Below, piece by piece: positions 44,250 through 52,832 of a stretch of 64,000 nucleotides of DNA (positions are counted from its first letter, which is position 1; each line of letters opens with the position of its first letter). Source of the DNA: Pseudoalteromonas sp. G4 (GTDB taxonomy: Bacteria; Pseudomonadota; Gammaproteobacteria; Enterobacterales; Alteromonadaceae); NCBI RefSeq assembly GCF_028875915.1, contig NZ_JAPEHW010000009.1, positions 1 through 64,000 of the forward strand, read 5' to 3'. The notes under the pieces were generated by a model, which saw only the letters and a program-made list of their open reading frames with translations, had not been told where the DNA came from and did not search any database. Both the position numbers and the translations under genes were made by a program.

Positions 44250-45959
44250 ATGGCAAATGTTATGATCCAAGTTGAACAAGTAATAGAAAAGCAATTTCCA
44301 CAATTGACCGCGAGTCCTTTACTGTATAAATCGAGCAGTAAGTTACTTAAAAACTTAATGCACGAAGATGAATTTCAACAATTTGAAAAAGATTACCCAC
44401 ATTTATCGGGCTTAGATTTTGTTGAGCAAGTGCTTGATTACTTTGATATTAGTTACTCAGTAAGAGATAGCGAACGACTCCATATTCCGTCATCTGGTCG
44501 TTTAGTGATAATAGCAAACCACCCAATTGGCTCTTTAGATGCGTTAGCATTAATTAAACTTATCAGCGAAGTGCGTTCAGATATTAAAGTAATGGCAAAT
44601 CAGTTGCTCTACAGTTTAGCGCCTCTACAAGAATTACTCGTACCGGTTGATAATATTAAAGGCACCACTAGTAAAATCACTGTTAATAGCATGAAGCAAC
44701 ACCTAAGTAATGATGGTGTGCTGTTAATATTCCCTGCTGGCGAAGTATCGCGATTACGGCCGCAAGGTGTTAGGGATACTTTTTGGCAAAAGGGCTTTTT
44801 GAAAATAGCAAAAGCCTATAAAGCCCCCATTTTACCTATGCATATAGACGCTAAAAACTCGCCTATGTTTTACAGCGTATCCATGCTGTATAAACCACTT
44901 GCCTCATTTTTACTTATTGAAGAAATGTTTAAACAGCGAAAGCGTAATTTTCCAATACGCATTGGCGCACTTATTCCTTTAAGTTCATTTGAGTTTTCAA
45001 ATACTTCAAGTGAGCAGCAAGTAAAACTATTTAAAAAGCATGTGTATGCAATTGGCGAGGGTAAAAAGGGCTACTTTGATACGCAAACCGGCATTGCATT
45101 ACCAGAAAATAAAGCAAATTTGAGCCGCTTACTAAAAGAAAAATGTGAACTGTTAGGCGAAACTCAAGACGGTAAACATATCTATCTTTATGAGCATGTT
45201 GAAAGCTGCGTGATTATGCGTGAAATTGGTCGCCTACGTGAGATTGCATTTCGTGCTGTAGGTGAGGGCACTAACCGTAAACGCGATGTAGATAAATATG
45301 ATTCAGATTATCTTCACCTTATTTTATGGGATAAAGACGAATTAGAAATTGTGGGCGCATATCGTTTTGGTCGCGCTGATGTGTTAACGAAAGATACGCA
45401 AACATCAGGTCTGTATTCTGCCACGTTAGTTAAGTATGAAAAGGAAATGGCCCCCTATTTTGCAAAAGGATTGGAACTCGGAAGAAGTTTTGTACAGCCA
45501 AAGTATTGGGGAAAACGCAGCCTAGATTATCTTTGGTTTGGTATTGGCGCTTACTTAAAACATTATCCTGAAATCCGCTATTTATTTGGCCCTGTTAGTA
45601 TGAGTGGCACTATGCCAACAGCTGCAAAAGATGAAATGGTGGCATTTTATTTAAATTACTTTGGCAGTCCAGAAAAGCTTGCTTCGGCTAATAATCCATA
45701 TCGTTTTTATGATAACGATAAGTCGGAATTTCAAAAATCAGATTATAAGACTGATTTCAAAGCGCTCAAAGCATCGCTTGCTAATCAAGGTGTGGCTATC
45801 CCAACGCTGTTTAAGCAGTATACAGAGCTCTGTGAAGAGGGCGGAGTGAAGTTTTTATGTTTTGGCGTTGACCCTGATTTTAATAACAGTGTAGATGGTC
45901 TAGTGTTAGTGGATCTAGCAAAATTGAAAGACAATAAACGAAAGCGTTATTTAACCTGA
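44250..45959 (+). CDS. OlsF-like two-domain acyltransferase (probable ornithine-lipid synthase)
   Basis: A 569-residue fusion. The N-terminal PlsC-like O-acyltransferase domain (about 1-290) has ANHPIGSLDALAL (His91, Asp97) and FPAGEVSRLRPQG (161-173). The C-terminal OlsB-like N-acyltransferase (GNAT-type) domain (about 300-480) has 'IGRLREIAFRAVGEGTNRKRDVDKYD' in part, 'EIVGAYRFG' and 'ELGRSFVQPKYWGKRSLDYLWFGIGAYL'. This order matches bifunctional OlsF of Serratia and relatives, which makes ornithine lipids, phosphorus-free membrane lipids often induced by phosphate limitation. The product could also be another amino-acid lipid. The stop codon lies inside the left terminal repeat of the adjoining element. 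Confidence 0.8.
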   Translation: MANVMIQVEQVIEKQFPQLTASPLLYKSSSKLLKNLMHEDEFQQFEKDYPHLSGLDFVEQVLDYFDISYSVRDSERLHIPSSGRLVIIANHPIGSLDALALIKLISEVRSDIKVMANQLLYSLAPLQELLVPVDNIKGTTSKITVNSMKQHLSNDGVLLIFPAGEVSRLRPQGVRDTFWQKGFLKIAKAYKAPILPMHIDAKNSPMFYSVSMLYKPLASFLLIEEMFKQRKRNFPIRIGALIPLSSFEFSNTSSEQQVKLFKKHVYAIGEGKKGYFDTQTGIALPENKANLSRLLKEKCELLGETQDGKHIYLYEHVESCVIMREIGRLREIAFRAVGEGTNRKRDVDKYDSDYLHLILWDKDELEIVGAYRFGRADVLTKDTQTSGLYSATLVKYEKEMAPYFAKGLELGRSFVQPKYWGKRSLDYLWFGIGAYLKHYPEIRYLFGPVSMSGTMPTAAKDEMVAFYLNYFGSPEKLASANNPYRFYDNDKSEFQKSDYKTDFKALKASLANQGVAIPTLFKQYTELCEEGGVKFLCFGVDPDFNNSVDGLVLVDLAKLKDNKRKRYLT

Positions 45960-46149
45960 ACTCGGGTTAAGAAGTTAACTAAGCATTTGAAATATATTAG
46001 CTATGTTGTTTCATACTTTCTAGCTTGATAGTTTTTCTTAGTGCAAGGCAAATTTGTGCGTCAATAGCGAGTCTATTGCAAATAAATTTAACGCTGTAAT
46101 AAGTAAAAATAGTTGCTAGAAAGTAATTTATTATCCCGAGCTCAGGTTA
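45952..46149. repeat. About 198-bp MITE-like element with 15-bp terminal inverted repeats
   Basis: TAACCTGAACTCGGG (45952-45966) and CCCGAGCTCAGGTTA (46135-46149) are inverted copies with one mismatch. There is no ORF inside. The left end contains the final two codons and stop (TGA at 45957-45959) of the acyltransferase gene, so the insertion or the ancestral site defines that C-terminus. Confidence 0.65.
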
Positions 46150-46218
46150 TTTAGCTTAAAACTAGCTATCTAGTTAAGAATATGTCAGGTTAAGTAAAAA
46201 TGTTAAGAGGCTTAACCT

Positions 46219-46614
46219 GTGATTTCTATTATCCCATTCTACGCAGCATTACTTGGCTTACTTTATGTTTACTTAAGTGTCGCAACGGTATCACGGCGCA
46301 AAAAAGTGCTAGTTGCACTCGGAGACGGCGGCGATAAATTACTGCAAAAGAAAATGCGTGCACATGGCAATTTTCAAGAATATGTACCTATCGCAATCAT
46401 TTTAATTGGATGTTTTGAGTATTTAGGCGCATTTAGCTGGCTTATTCATATACTTGGTATGTGTTTGTTCACAGGGCGAGTTTTACATGCCTTTGGCGTG
46501 AGTATGGCGCATGAAAAACTGGTCTTTCGAGTTTCCGGTATGGGTTTAACGTTTTTAAGTATACTTATTAGCTGTTTTGGCATTTTGTATTTTCAACTTA
46601 TCCAAGGAATATGA
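46219..46614 (+). CDS. MAPEG family membrane protein
   Basis: A 131-residue inner-membrane protein with four hydrophobic helices. The MAPEG features KKMRAHGNFQEYVPIAIILI and GRVLHAFGVS are clear. Bacterial MAPEG proteins often have glutathione transferase or peroxidase activity. The start is GTG at 46219 with AGAGG upstream. It overlaps the YghU gene (TGATG), so two glutathione-related proteins are translationally coupled. Confidence 0.87.
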   Translation: MISIIPFYAALLGLLYVYLSVATVSRRKKVLVALGDGGDKLLQKKMRAHGNFQEYVPIAIILIGCFEYLGAFSWLIHILGMCLFTGRVLHAFGVSMAHEKLVFRVSGMGLTFLSILISCFGILYFQLIQGI

Positions 46615-47462
46615 TGAACGACAACAAATACTCACCGCCTAAGGTATGGCAATGGCAACAGGGAAATGGTGGCAAGTTTGCCAATATAAATCGCCCAGTT
46701 TCAGGGGCAACACATGAAAAACAATTGCCTGAGGGTAAACATCCACTGCAGTTATATTCTTTAGCCACGCCCAATGGTGTAAAAGTGACTATTTTACTTG
46801 AAGAATTACTTGAAAAAGGTTTTGCAGATGCTGAATACGATGCATTTATCATCGATATTATGGAAGGCGCTCAATTTAGTTCTGGTTTTGTTGAAATAAA
46901 CCCAAATTCAAAAATTCCGGCTTTACTCGATAAATCCACAGAGCCTGCAACGCCTGTGTTTGAATCGGGCGCTATCTTGTTATATTTAGCTGAAAAATAT
47001 AATTGTTTTATACCCAGTAACCCACAATTAAAAGCAAAATGTTTATCATGGTTATTTTGGCAAATGGGTAGCGGTCCAGCATTAGGTGGTGGTTTCGGTC
47101 ACTTTTATGCCTATGCACCAGAGCCAATGGAATACCCAATTAACCGCTTTACCATGGAAGTAAAACGTCAGTTAGATTTGCTCGACAAACATTTAGCTAA
47201 TAACAAATACATTTGTGGCGATGAATATACGATTGCAGATATGGCTATTTGGCCTTGGTACGGTGTGCTTGTACGCGGTGACTTATATGATGCTGCTGAA
47301 TTTTTGGCGGTGCATGAGTACACTCATTTAACTGCTTGGGCTGAACGTGTTTTTGCAAGGCCAGCAGTAAAACGCGGACGTATGGTTAATCGAAGTTGGG
47401 GTGATGAAAATGAACAGGTACATGAACGTCACAGTAAAGAAGACTTTGCAAATAAGGGTTGA
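46614..47462 (+). CDS. yghU: YghU-type glutathione S-transferase (disulfide-bond oxidoreductase)
   Basis: A 282-residue protein very similar to E. coli YghU, a Nu-class GST that reduces disulfides with two bound glutathiones. Conserved blocks are FANINRPVSGATHEKQLP near 22, PLQLYSLATPNGVKVTILLEE near 43, NPNSKIPALLD near 100, FESGAILLYLAEK near 121 and GGGFGHFYAYAPEPMEYPIN near 157. The start is set at the second ATG (46614), which gives AAGGA a proper spacing and matches the family. It overlaps the MAPEG stop codon. Confidence 0.94.
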   Translation: MNDNKYSPPKVWQWQQGNGGKFANINRPVSGATHEKQLPEGKHPLQLYSLATPNGVKVTILLEELLEKGFADAEYDAFIIDIMEGAQFSSGFVEINPNSKIPALLDKSTEPATPVFESGAILLYLAEKYNCFIPSNPQLKAKCLSWLFWQMGSGPALGGGFGHFYAYAPEPMEYPINRFTMEVKRQLDLLDKHLANNKYICGDEYTIADMAIWPWYGVLVRGDLYDAAEFLAVHEYTHLTAWAERVFARPAVKRGRMVNRSWGDENEQVHERHSKEDFANKG

Positions 47463-47522
47463 TTTATAGCACTAAATGCATATGTTGTATATTGTATTCA
47501 TTGTGGTGTAATAAGGATTTTT

Positions 47523-48017
47523 GTGAAAAATATCGAACTATGTGAATTAACTGAATCAGATGCTGAATTCATTTTTAAATTGGTAACTCAACCTAGCTTC
47601 AAAGCAAATATTGGCGATAAAGGGGTTATTGATTTAGAAACCGCATTAACCCATTTAAAAGAAAAGTATATTGCACCCTATAAAGAGTTTGGTTATGGCC
47701 TCTGGGGTATCAGAGATAAAGATTTGAACTGTTATGTTGGTGTATGTGGTTTAGTATCAAGGCCAGACTTTGAAGTGCCAGATTTAGGCTATGCGTTGTT
47801 AGATGAATATACCAAACAGGGCTATGTTGATGCTGCAGCGAAAATGAGTATAGCGTTTGCTCGTGGCTTGGAAAATTTAACCCAGTTAAACGCAATAACC
47901 TCACCAAGCAATCAAGCCTCAATTAATGTGCTTGAAAAGCTTGGTTTTAAGTTTGAAAAACAATTCACGTTAACGGGCTATGAAGGTGTCTCTAACCTTT
48001 ATCAACTAGCTCTTTAA
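47523..48017 (+). CDS. GNAT N-acetyltransferase (RimJ/RimL type)
   Basis: A 164-residue acetyltransferase. The N-terminal part starts ELCELTESDAEFIFKLVTQP. The acetyl-CoA-binding and core region has 'GYALLDEYTKQGYVDAAAKMSIAFA', and 'SNQASINVLEKLGFKFEKQF' closes the fold. The type acylates proteins, antibiotics or small molecules; the target is unknown. The start is GTG at 47523 with AAGGA upstream. Its last 26 bp overlap the 3' end of the convergent pqiC. Confidence 0.87.
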   Translation: MKNIELCELTESDAEFIFKLVTQPSFKANIGDKGVIDLETALTHLKEKYIAPYKEFGYGLWGIRDKDLNCYVGVCGLVSRPDFEVPDLGYALLDEYTKQGYVDAAAKMSIAFARGLENLTQLNAITSPSNQASINVLEKLGFKFEKQFTLTGYEGVSNLYQLAL

Positions 48018-48597
48018 TTTCAGCGGCAACAGCTTGGTTGGTGTTAAACCAAGCTGTGTTTAATGCGCTAACCAGAGCTGGGTAGCCATCATCTTTTAAT
48101 TTAACTTGCTCCGTAAACCCTTGGCTATAAACAATATTGGCTATTGTATGTTCTAACTTATAAACCGTGACAACACCGGCAATAACACCTTCGCCATTTA
48201 ACGTTGCTTGAAACTTATTTAGATAATAATCAATGCGATAGGTAGGTAGTTGAGCATTAATTGCCGACTCTAGTTGTAGTGGTATAACACGCATATCATT
48301 TAATTGAGTGTCCAAGCTGACAACACTTGCCTGTAACAAAAGCTCACTCGGAATACTGCTCCAAAGGTGGCTATTTGCACTTTGAATTTGCAAAGGCGTG
48401 ACTTCAACAGCAATACCCCGATTGGCAAGGTGGCCAATTAGTTTTGGGCTACTGACAATAATGTTAGCGCGGGCATCTTTACCCAGTTTGTTGCTAGCAA
48501 ATTCACCACCGTCAAGTTGATAGTAACTTATTGGATCAACACTACTGCATGCGATAAGTAACACGCTAAAAAATGAAACAAGTAAAAAACGCGACAT
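47992..48597 (-). CDS. pqiC: PqiC lipoprotein of the Pqi lipid-transport complex
   Basis: A 201-residue outer-membrane lipoprotein. The lipobox LLIAC has Cys17, and YYQLDGG follows soon after, as in PqiC/ABC-type auxiliary lipoproteins. It supports the PqiAB envelope-spanning lipid-transfer tunnel. The start is at the ATG at 48597 with GAGGAAA upstream, 1 nt after the pqiB stop; the longer frame lies inside pqiB. The 3' end overlaps the convergent GNAT gene. Confidence 0.87.
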   Translation of the reverse strand: MSRFLLVSFFSVLLIACSSVDPISYYQLDGGEFASNKLGKDARANIIVSSPKLIGHLANRGIAVEVTPLQIQSANSHLWSSIPSELLLQASVVSLDTQLNDMRVIPLQLESAINAQLPTYRIDYYLNKFQATLNGEGVIAGVVTVYKLEHTIANIVYSQGFTEQVKLKDDGYPALVSALNTAWFNTNQAVAAEIKELVDKG

Positions 48598-48598
48598 G

Positions 48599-50254
48599 TT
48601 ATTGTTTCCTCGGAGTAGGATCAGTTTGTAAGTCTTTATCGAATATAAACATATTTGGTTGTTCATTTAAGCCTTTTGTTAAAGGCTGAAGTTGTTCTGC
48701 CAATTGTTTAAGCTGATTAAGCGTGCTGTTAAGTTCGTGATAAATAGCCGAGCCTTTCTCATAGTCAGACATGGTTTTTTCAAATTGCAGCATGGTTTCA
48801 TCAAAAGTGGCCATTGATTCTTCAACTTGCGCCAGTGTTTCATTAAACTCTTTTGGTAATACTTGAGTATCTTTACGGTTTAATAATTCACGTAATTCAA
48901 CCGCAAAGGTATTGTATTCTGTCATTGTTTGATTGAAGCTATTTAACGGTGTTTGCATATCCAAGTTATTAAATTTTGCTAATAATTCAGAAACTTGGTT
49001 TGCCATCACACTAAAGCCACTGGAAGTACTAGGGAATACTTTTAAACCAGCCATTTTAGTTGCAATAAAGGGCTCTACATCTTGGTATAAGTCAAAATCA
49101 ATATAAACTGAACCTGTAAGCAAATTACCGGTTTTAAGTGATGCTCTTAGCCCTTTTTCAATCCAGCTATCCACATTGCCTTGCCAAAATTCTTTGGCAA
49201 TTTTAGCATCATGGAAAATACGCTTATATTCAATTTTAACTTTAACTGGTACCGCAGTATTCTCAGTTGAAAAATAAGCAGGGCGGTCGCCAACAATTAA
49301 CATGGCAGGTGCTTCTTCAACCGTACCTATGCGAATACCGCGATACTCTACAGGCGCACCAGGGGTTAAGCCTCGGATTGATTGTTCAAACGGAATTACG
49401 TAGTAATCATATTCATCATAACGATGTTCAAGGGCTTTTTTGTAATCACTACTCAGTCTAAAGGTATGCTGTTGTTTCGCTAAAGCTTCTGGCTTTTCAC
49501 CTTCAGGAATACCAAATGAAATGCCGCCTTTGAGCATTTTTGCTAATGAGCTTGTTTTAAAGTTGATACCATCTGCTGATAGATCTACTTCAATTGCAGA
49601 GTTAATCCAAAAAACCACATTTTCAGTGACTAAGTTTTCGTAAGGTGAGCGGATAAAAATACCGTAGCGCATGATTTGTTGTTGCCAATCAAACTTTGCA
49701 GTTTCAATTTGACCCACGTTATAGCCATTATAAAAAATTGAAGTGCCAACATCGATCACATTGGTATTTTTACTGGTGAGTAAGTAGCGCTGACCTTTTA
49801 TATTGTCTGGTATCTGTGGCGGGGTATCTAACAAAGTAAATTGGCGTGTTTCAGTATCGCTGTTACCCGGTAAAAACTCAAAATAAACACCTGATAAAAG
49901 TGTACTTAATCCAGAAATGCCGGATTCATCAATCCGCGTTTTGACTATCCAAATTTTGGCATCTTGGTCAAGCAGGTGCTCATAATCTTTATCAATTACC
50001 GCACGGGCAACGACCGTGGTTTGATCATCAGCTAAGCGAACTTGTGCAATTACGCCCATTTTTACCGAACGTACCTTTATTTCAGTTTTGCCAGGGATCA
50101 CTCCTTCTGCATTAGGCATAGTGATATAAATGCTTGTACCCTGACTTTTGTGATATTGATAAAACATCCAACAGGCGACAAAAATCGCAATCAATGGAAT
50201 TATCCAAATAGGAGAGAGTTTACGCTTTTTACTAATCGCTGCAGCGTGATTCAT
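48599..50254 (-). CDS. pqiB: PqiB MCE-domain protein
   Basis: A 551-residue inner-membrane-anchored protein with a TM helix near 17-35 (IWIIPLIAIFVACWMFY). Three MCE (MlaD) domains follow: 'GVIPGKTEIKVRSVKMGVI' near 52, 'TNVIDVGTSIFYNGYNVGQI' near 160, and 'IRGLTPGAPVEYRGIRIGTVEE' near 290. The C-terminal part is coiled coil (about 430-530). PqiB forms a needle across the periplasm for lipid transfer. It overlaps pqiA by 4 bp and pqiC follows after 1 nt, so the three are tightly coupled. Confidence 0.93.
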   Translation of the reverse strand: MNHAAAISKKRKLSPIWIIPLIAIFVACWMFYQYHKSQGTSIYITMPNAEGVIPGKTEIKVRSVKMGVIAQVRLADDQTTVVARAVIDKDYEHLLDQDAKIWIVKTRIDESGISGLSTLLSGVYFEFLPGNSDTETRQFTLLDTPPQIPDNIKGQRYLLTSKNTNVIDVGTSIFYNGYNVGQIETAKFDWQQQIMRYGIFIRSPYENLVTENVVFWINSAIEVDLSADGINFKTSSLAKMLKGGISFGIPEGEKPEALAKQQHTFRLSSDYKKALEHRYDEYDYYVIPFEQSIRGLTPGAPVEYRGIRIGTVEEAPAMLIVGDRPAYFSTENTAVPVKVKIEYKRIFHDAKIAKEFWQGNVDSWIEKGLRASLKTGNLLTGSVYIDFDLYQDVEPFIATKMAGLKVFPSTSSGFSVMANQVSELLAKFNNLDMQTPLNSFNQTMTEYNTFAVELRELLNRKDTQVLPKEFNETLAQVEESMATFDETMLQFEKTMSDYEKGSAIYHELNSTLNQLKQLAEQLQPLTKGLNEQPNMFIFDKDLQTDPTPRKQ

Positions 50255-51474
50255 TCAGAAGGCCTCTTTTTATCCCAAATTAGGCGCGGATCAAATAATT
50301 GAGCGGCAATCATTGAGGTAATTACCATTATCGCGAAAAAAATTGCGCCGATACCAATTGTTATCGACATTAAAACACCTAATTGTACAAGTGAAACTAA
50401 AATAACAACAACAAAGACATCAATCATCGACCATTTACCAATCAGCTCAATAAGCACATAGGCTTTACTGGCTTGCTGTTGGCTAATATGTTGTTTTGAA
50501 GATACTAAATAACATAACCAAAATAGTGTGAGCAGTTTGCCGATAGGAATACATATACTGGCAATAAAAATAATGATTGCAATGGGGTAAGAGCCAATGT
50601 TCCACAAGGTAAACACACCTTGCAAAATGGTTGATGGCTCATCAATTGAAAACACCCAAGTATGCATTATCGGAAAAAAATTTGCGGGCAGATAACAAAC
50701 AAGAGAAGTAATACTAAATGCTAACACCCACTGAATATGACGTGGATTGCGTACACTGGTTTTTGTATTGCAGCGTGGGCAAATTGGTTCGTTTGTGAGT
50801 AATTGGCAAACATGGCAGGCTGATAAATTTTGTTCTTTAGCGCGTTGAACCTCCCCAGAATTCACAATGACTTTATCTTGATCAGCAATTTGTTGCCAAA
50901 GTGAGTTACTGTCGAAGTAATAAAGAGTTAGAGAATAACAGACAACAAAACCGGAAAAAGCCCAAAAACTAAGACCAAAGCTAATTTCCGCCATTGCCAT
51001 AATTTTGATCATACTGATCAGCACACCGATTAGAAATATCTCAGACATTACCCAAGGCTTTAAATAAAAAATAGTTTTCAAACAAATGCGAGAAACTTGT
51101 TTGGGCAGCACTTTAAGCAGGCCAGCATGTAAAGGGATAAAAAGCGAAAGTAATACAAAAGGTAAACCGATAATGGTTGCATCAATTAATGCAGCAACAA
51201 AAAAGTTATCTTGATAAAATAAGATTTTAGCTGCATCTAATAAACTTATAGTCTGGCTTAGGCCTTGATTGCTAAATGAAATAAAAGGGTAAAGTAGTGC
51301 ACTAAACAATAAAATAAGAGAGCTAATACTCAGAGCGACGACTTTTTGATTGCGGTATTCAATGGTACGACTTAAAAGAGTATGGCAGTTTGGGCAATAC
51401 GCATGCTCTCCATGATTTAATTCAGGGATGCTGACAAGTTGATCGCAATGATGACATGCGAGTTGTATTTCCAT
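50251..51474 (-). CDS. pqiA: PqiA inner-membrane protein
   Basis: A 407-residue protein with two related halves. Each has zinc-ribbon CxxC pairs followed by four helices: half 1 CHHC (Cys7, Cys10) and CPNC (Cys27, Cys30); half 2 CHVC and CPRC near 208-225. It is the inner-membrane partner of PqiB. The start is at the ATG at 51474 (MEIQLACHHC), which fits the family; the longest frame adds 20 unlikely residues. The operon order pqiA-pqiB-pqiC is as in E. coli, where it is induced by paraquat through SoxRS. No SoxR site was identified by eye. Confidence 0.93.
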   Translation of the reverse strand: MEIQLACHHCDQLVSIPELNHGEHAYCPNCHTLLSRTIEYRNQKVVALSISSLILLFSALLYPFISFSNQGLSQTISLLDAAKILFYQDNFFVAALIDATIIGLPFVLLSLFIPLHAGLLKVLPKQVSRICLKTIFYLKPWVMSEIFLIGVLISMIKIMAMAEISFGLSFWAFSGFVVCYSLTLYYFDSNSLWQQIADQDKVIVNSGEVQRAKEQNLSACHVCQLLTNEPICPRCNTKTSVRNPRHIQWVLAFSITSLVCYLPANFFPIMHTWVFSIDEPSTILQGVFTLWNIGSYPIAIIIFIASICIPIGKLLTLFWLCYLVSSKQHISQQQASKAYVLIELIGKWSMIDVFVVVILVSLVQLGVLMSITIGIGAIFFAIMVITSMIAAQLFDPRLIWDKKRPSE

Positions 51475-51583
51475 GAAGCCACTTATTTGTTGTCGTTTCA
51501 GTTTAATTTTCTTATATCCTTGATTGTATAGCAAGAAATTGTGCTAGGATATTTGCTCTAATAATGATTAGGCACAATAGGTT

Positions 51584-52804
51584 ATGGAAAATACGCTAAG
51601 CCCAGTAAAGGCACTGCTTTATCGAAGTTACCACTTTGCACTTCGTGTTGCGTTATTAGTTTATCCAATTCCGCGGCCGCGCTGTTTTACATCACAGCAG
51701 CTTGATAATTGGCTTAGTGAAGTGAAAGAAAATCAAATTGAGCACATGTTGGTGGTGACCGATGATGCCCTTTTGAACTTGGGTATTCCTGAAAAACTAA
51801 TCTCCTTTCTTAATCATAATGGTATAAAAACCACCGTATTTTCAGGTATTTTGCCTGATCCAGATATCAAAGAAATTGAACAAGGTTATTTGGCTTATTT
51901 AAACAATAATTGCCAAGGTATTATCGCTATTGGTGGTGGTTCAGTAATTGATGCAAGTAAGTTAATTGGCGTTCGTATCGCCAGACCTAAAACGCCCTTA
52001 ACTAAATTAAAAGGTCTGTTTAAAGTTCTTACAAAACTGCCAGTGATTACTGCAGTACCGACTACTGCAGGCACTGGATCTGAAACAACGGTGGCAGCGG
52101 TTGCCTCAAACAGAAAGACACACGAAAAATTTGCCATTGCGGATTATTGTTTAGCACCAAAATATGCGCTTTTAATGCCTGAATTAACGCAAGGATTACC
52201 AGCATTTATTACGGCAACGACAGCAATGGATGCATTAACCCATGCTATCGAGGCTTATATTGGCGTCAATGGTACGGCTTTTACAAACAAACAATCACTA
52301 AAAGCATGCAAGCTAATTTTTGATAATTTGCCGTTAGTGCTGAAAACGCCACAAGATTTAACGTGTCGTGCGCATTTACTTAACGCATCATTTTATGCTG
52401 GTGAAGCGTTTACCCGAACCTCAGTGGGCTATGTGCATGCCATTGCCCATCAACTAGGCGCTAAATATCATGTACCTCATGGACTTGCGAATGCTGTGTT
52501 ATTAGACGTGGTTTTAACTGAATTTGGTAACGAGATTTATGGCAAGCTTGCTGAAATAGCCGATTATTGCGGCTTATCAAAGCAGCAAGATAACATTGAA
52601 CAAAAAGTCTTTTGCTTAATTGAGGTAATTAAAAAGCTAAAACTTGCTTCAAATATTCAAGCCACTTTACCAGACATTAAAGTTTCGGATATTCCTCATT
52701 TGGCGCATGCTGCTAGTAAAGAAGCGCATCCAGATTACCCTGTACCTTCGTTTTGGGGCTTGGCACGCTTTGAAAAGGTGCTCCATAAAATTTGTGAAAA
52801 GTGA
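51584..52804 (+). CDS. Iron-containing alcohol dehydrogenase
   Basis: A 406-residue class III dehydrogenase. The nucleotide site GGGSVIDASKLIG is near 118. TTAGTGSETT is near 164. The metal ligands lie in MDALTHAIEAYIG near 215 and HAIAHQLGAKYHVPHGLANA near 285. The substrate is an alcohol/aldehyde, not further defined. A 30-residue N-terminal extension before the Rossmann-like domain is seen in the group of about 400 residues. It is divergent from pqiA. Its stop codon forms the first bases of the downstream hairpin. Confidence 0.92.
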   Translation: MENTLSPVKALLYRSYHFALRVALLVYPIPRPRCFTSQQLDNWLSEVKENQIEHMLVVTDDALLNLGIPEKLISFLNHNGIKTTVFSGILPDPDIKEIEQGYLAYLNNNCQGIIAIGGGSVIDASKLIGVRIARPKTPLTKLKGLFKVLTKLPVITAVPTTAGTGSETTVAAVASNRKTHEKFAIADYCLAPKYALLMPELTQGLPAFITATTAMDALTHAIEAYIGVNGTAFTNKQSLKACKLIFDNLPLVLKTPQDLTCRAHLLNASFYAGEAFTRTSVGYVHAIAHQLGAKYHVPHGLANAVLLDVVLTEFGNEIYGKLAEIADYCGLSKQQDNIEQKVFCLIEVIKKLKLASNIQATLPDIKVSDIPHLAHAASKEAHPDYPVPSFWGLARFEKVLHKICEK

Positions 52805-52832
52805 CTTAGGCTTTCACCTAAGTCAGCCTTTT
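52802..52832. terminator. Terminator hairpin between convergent genes
   Basis: TGACTTAGG (52802-52810) and CCTAAGTCA (52817-52825) form a 9-bp stem with a 6-nt loop, followed by GCCTTTTTAT. The stem begins at the stop codon of the dehydrogenase gene. Confidence 0.75.
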
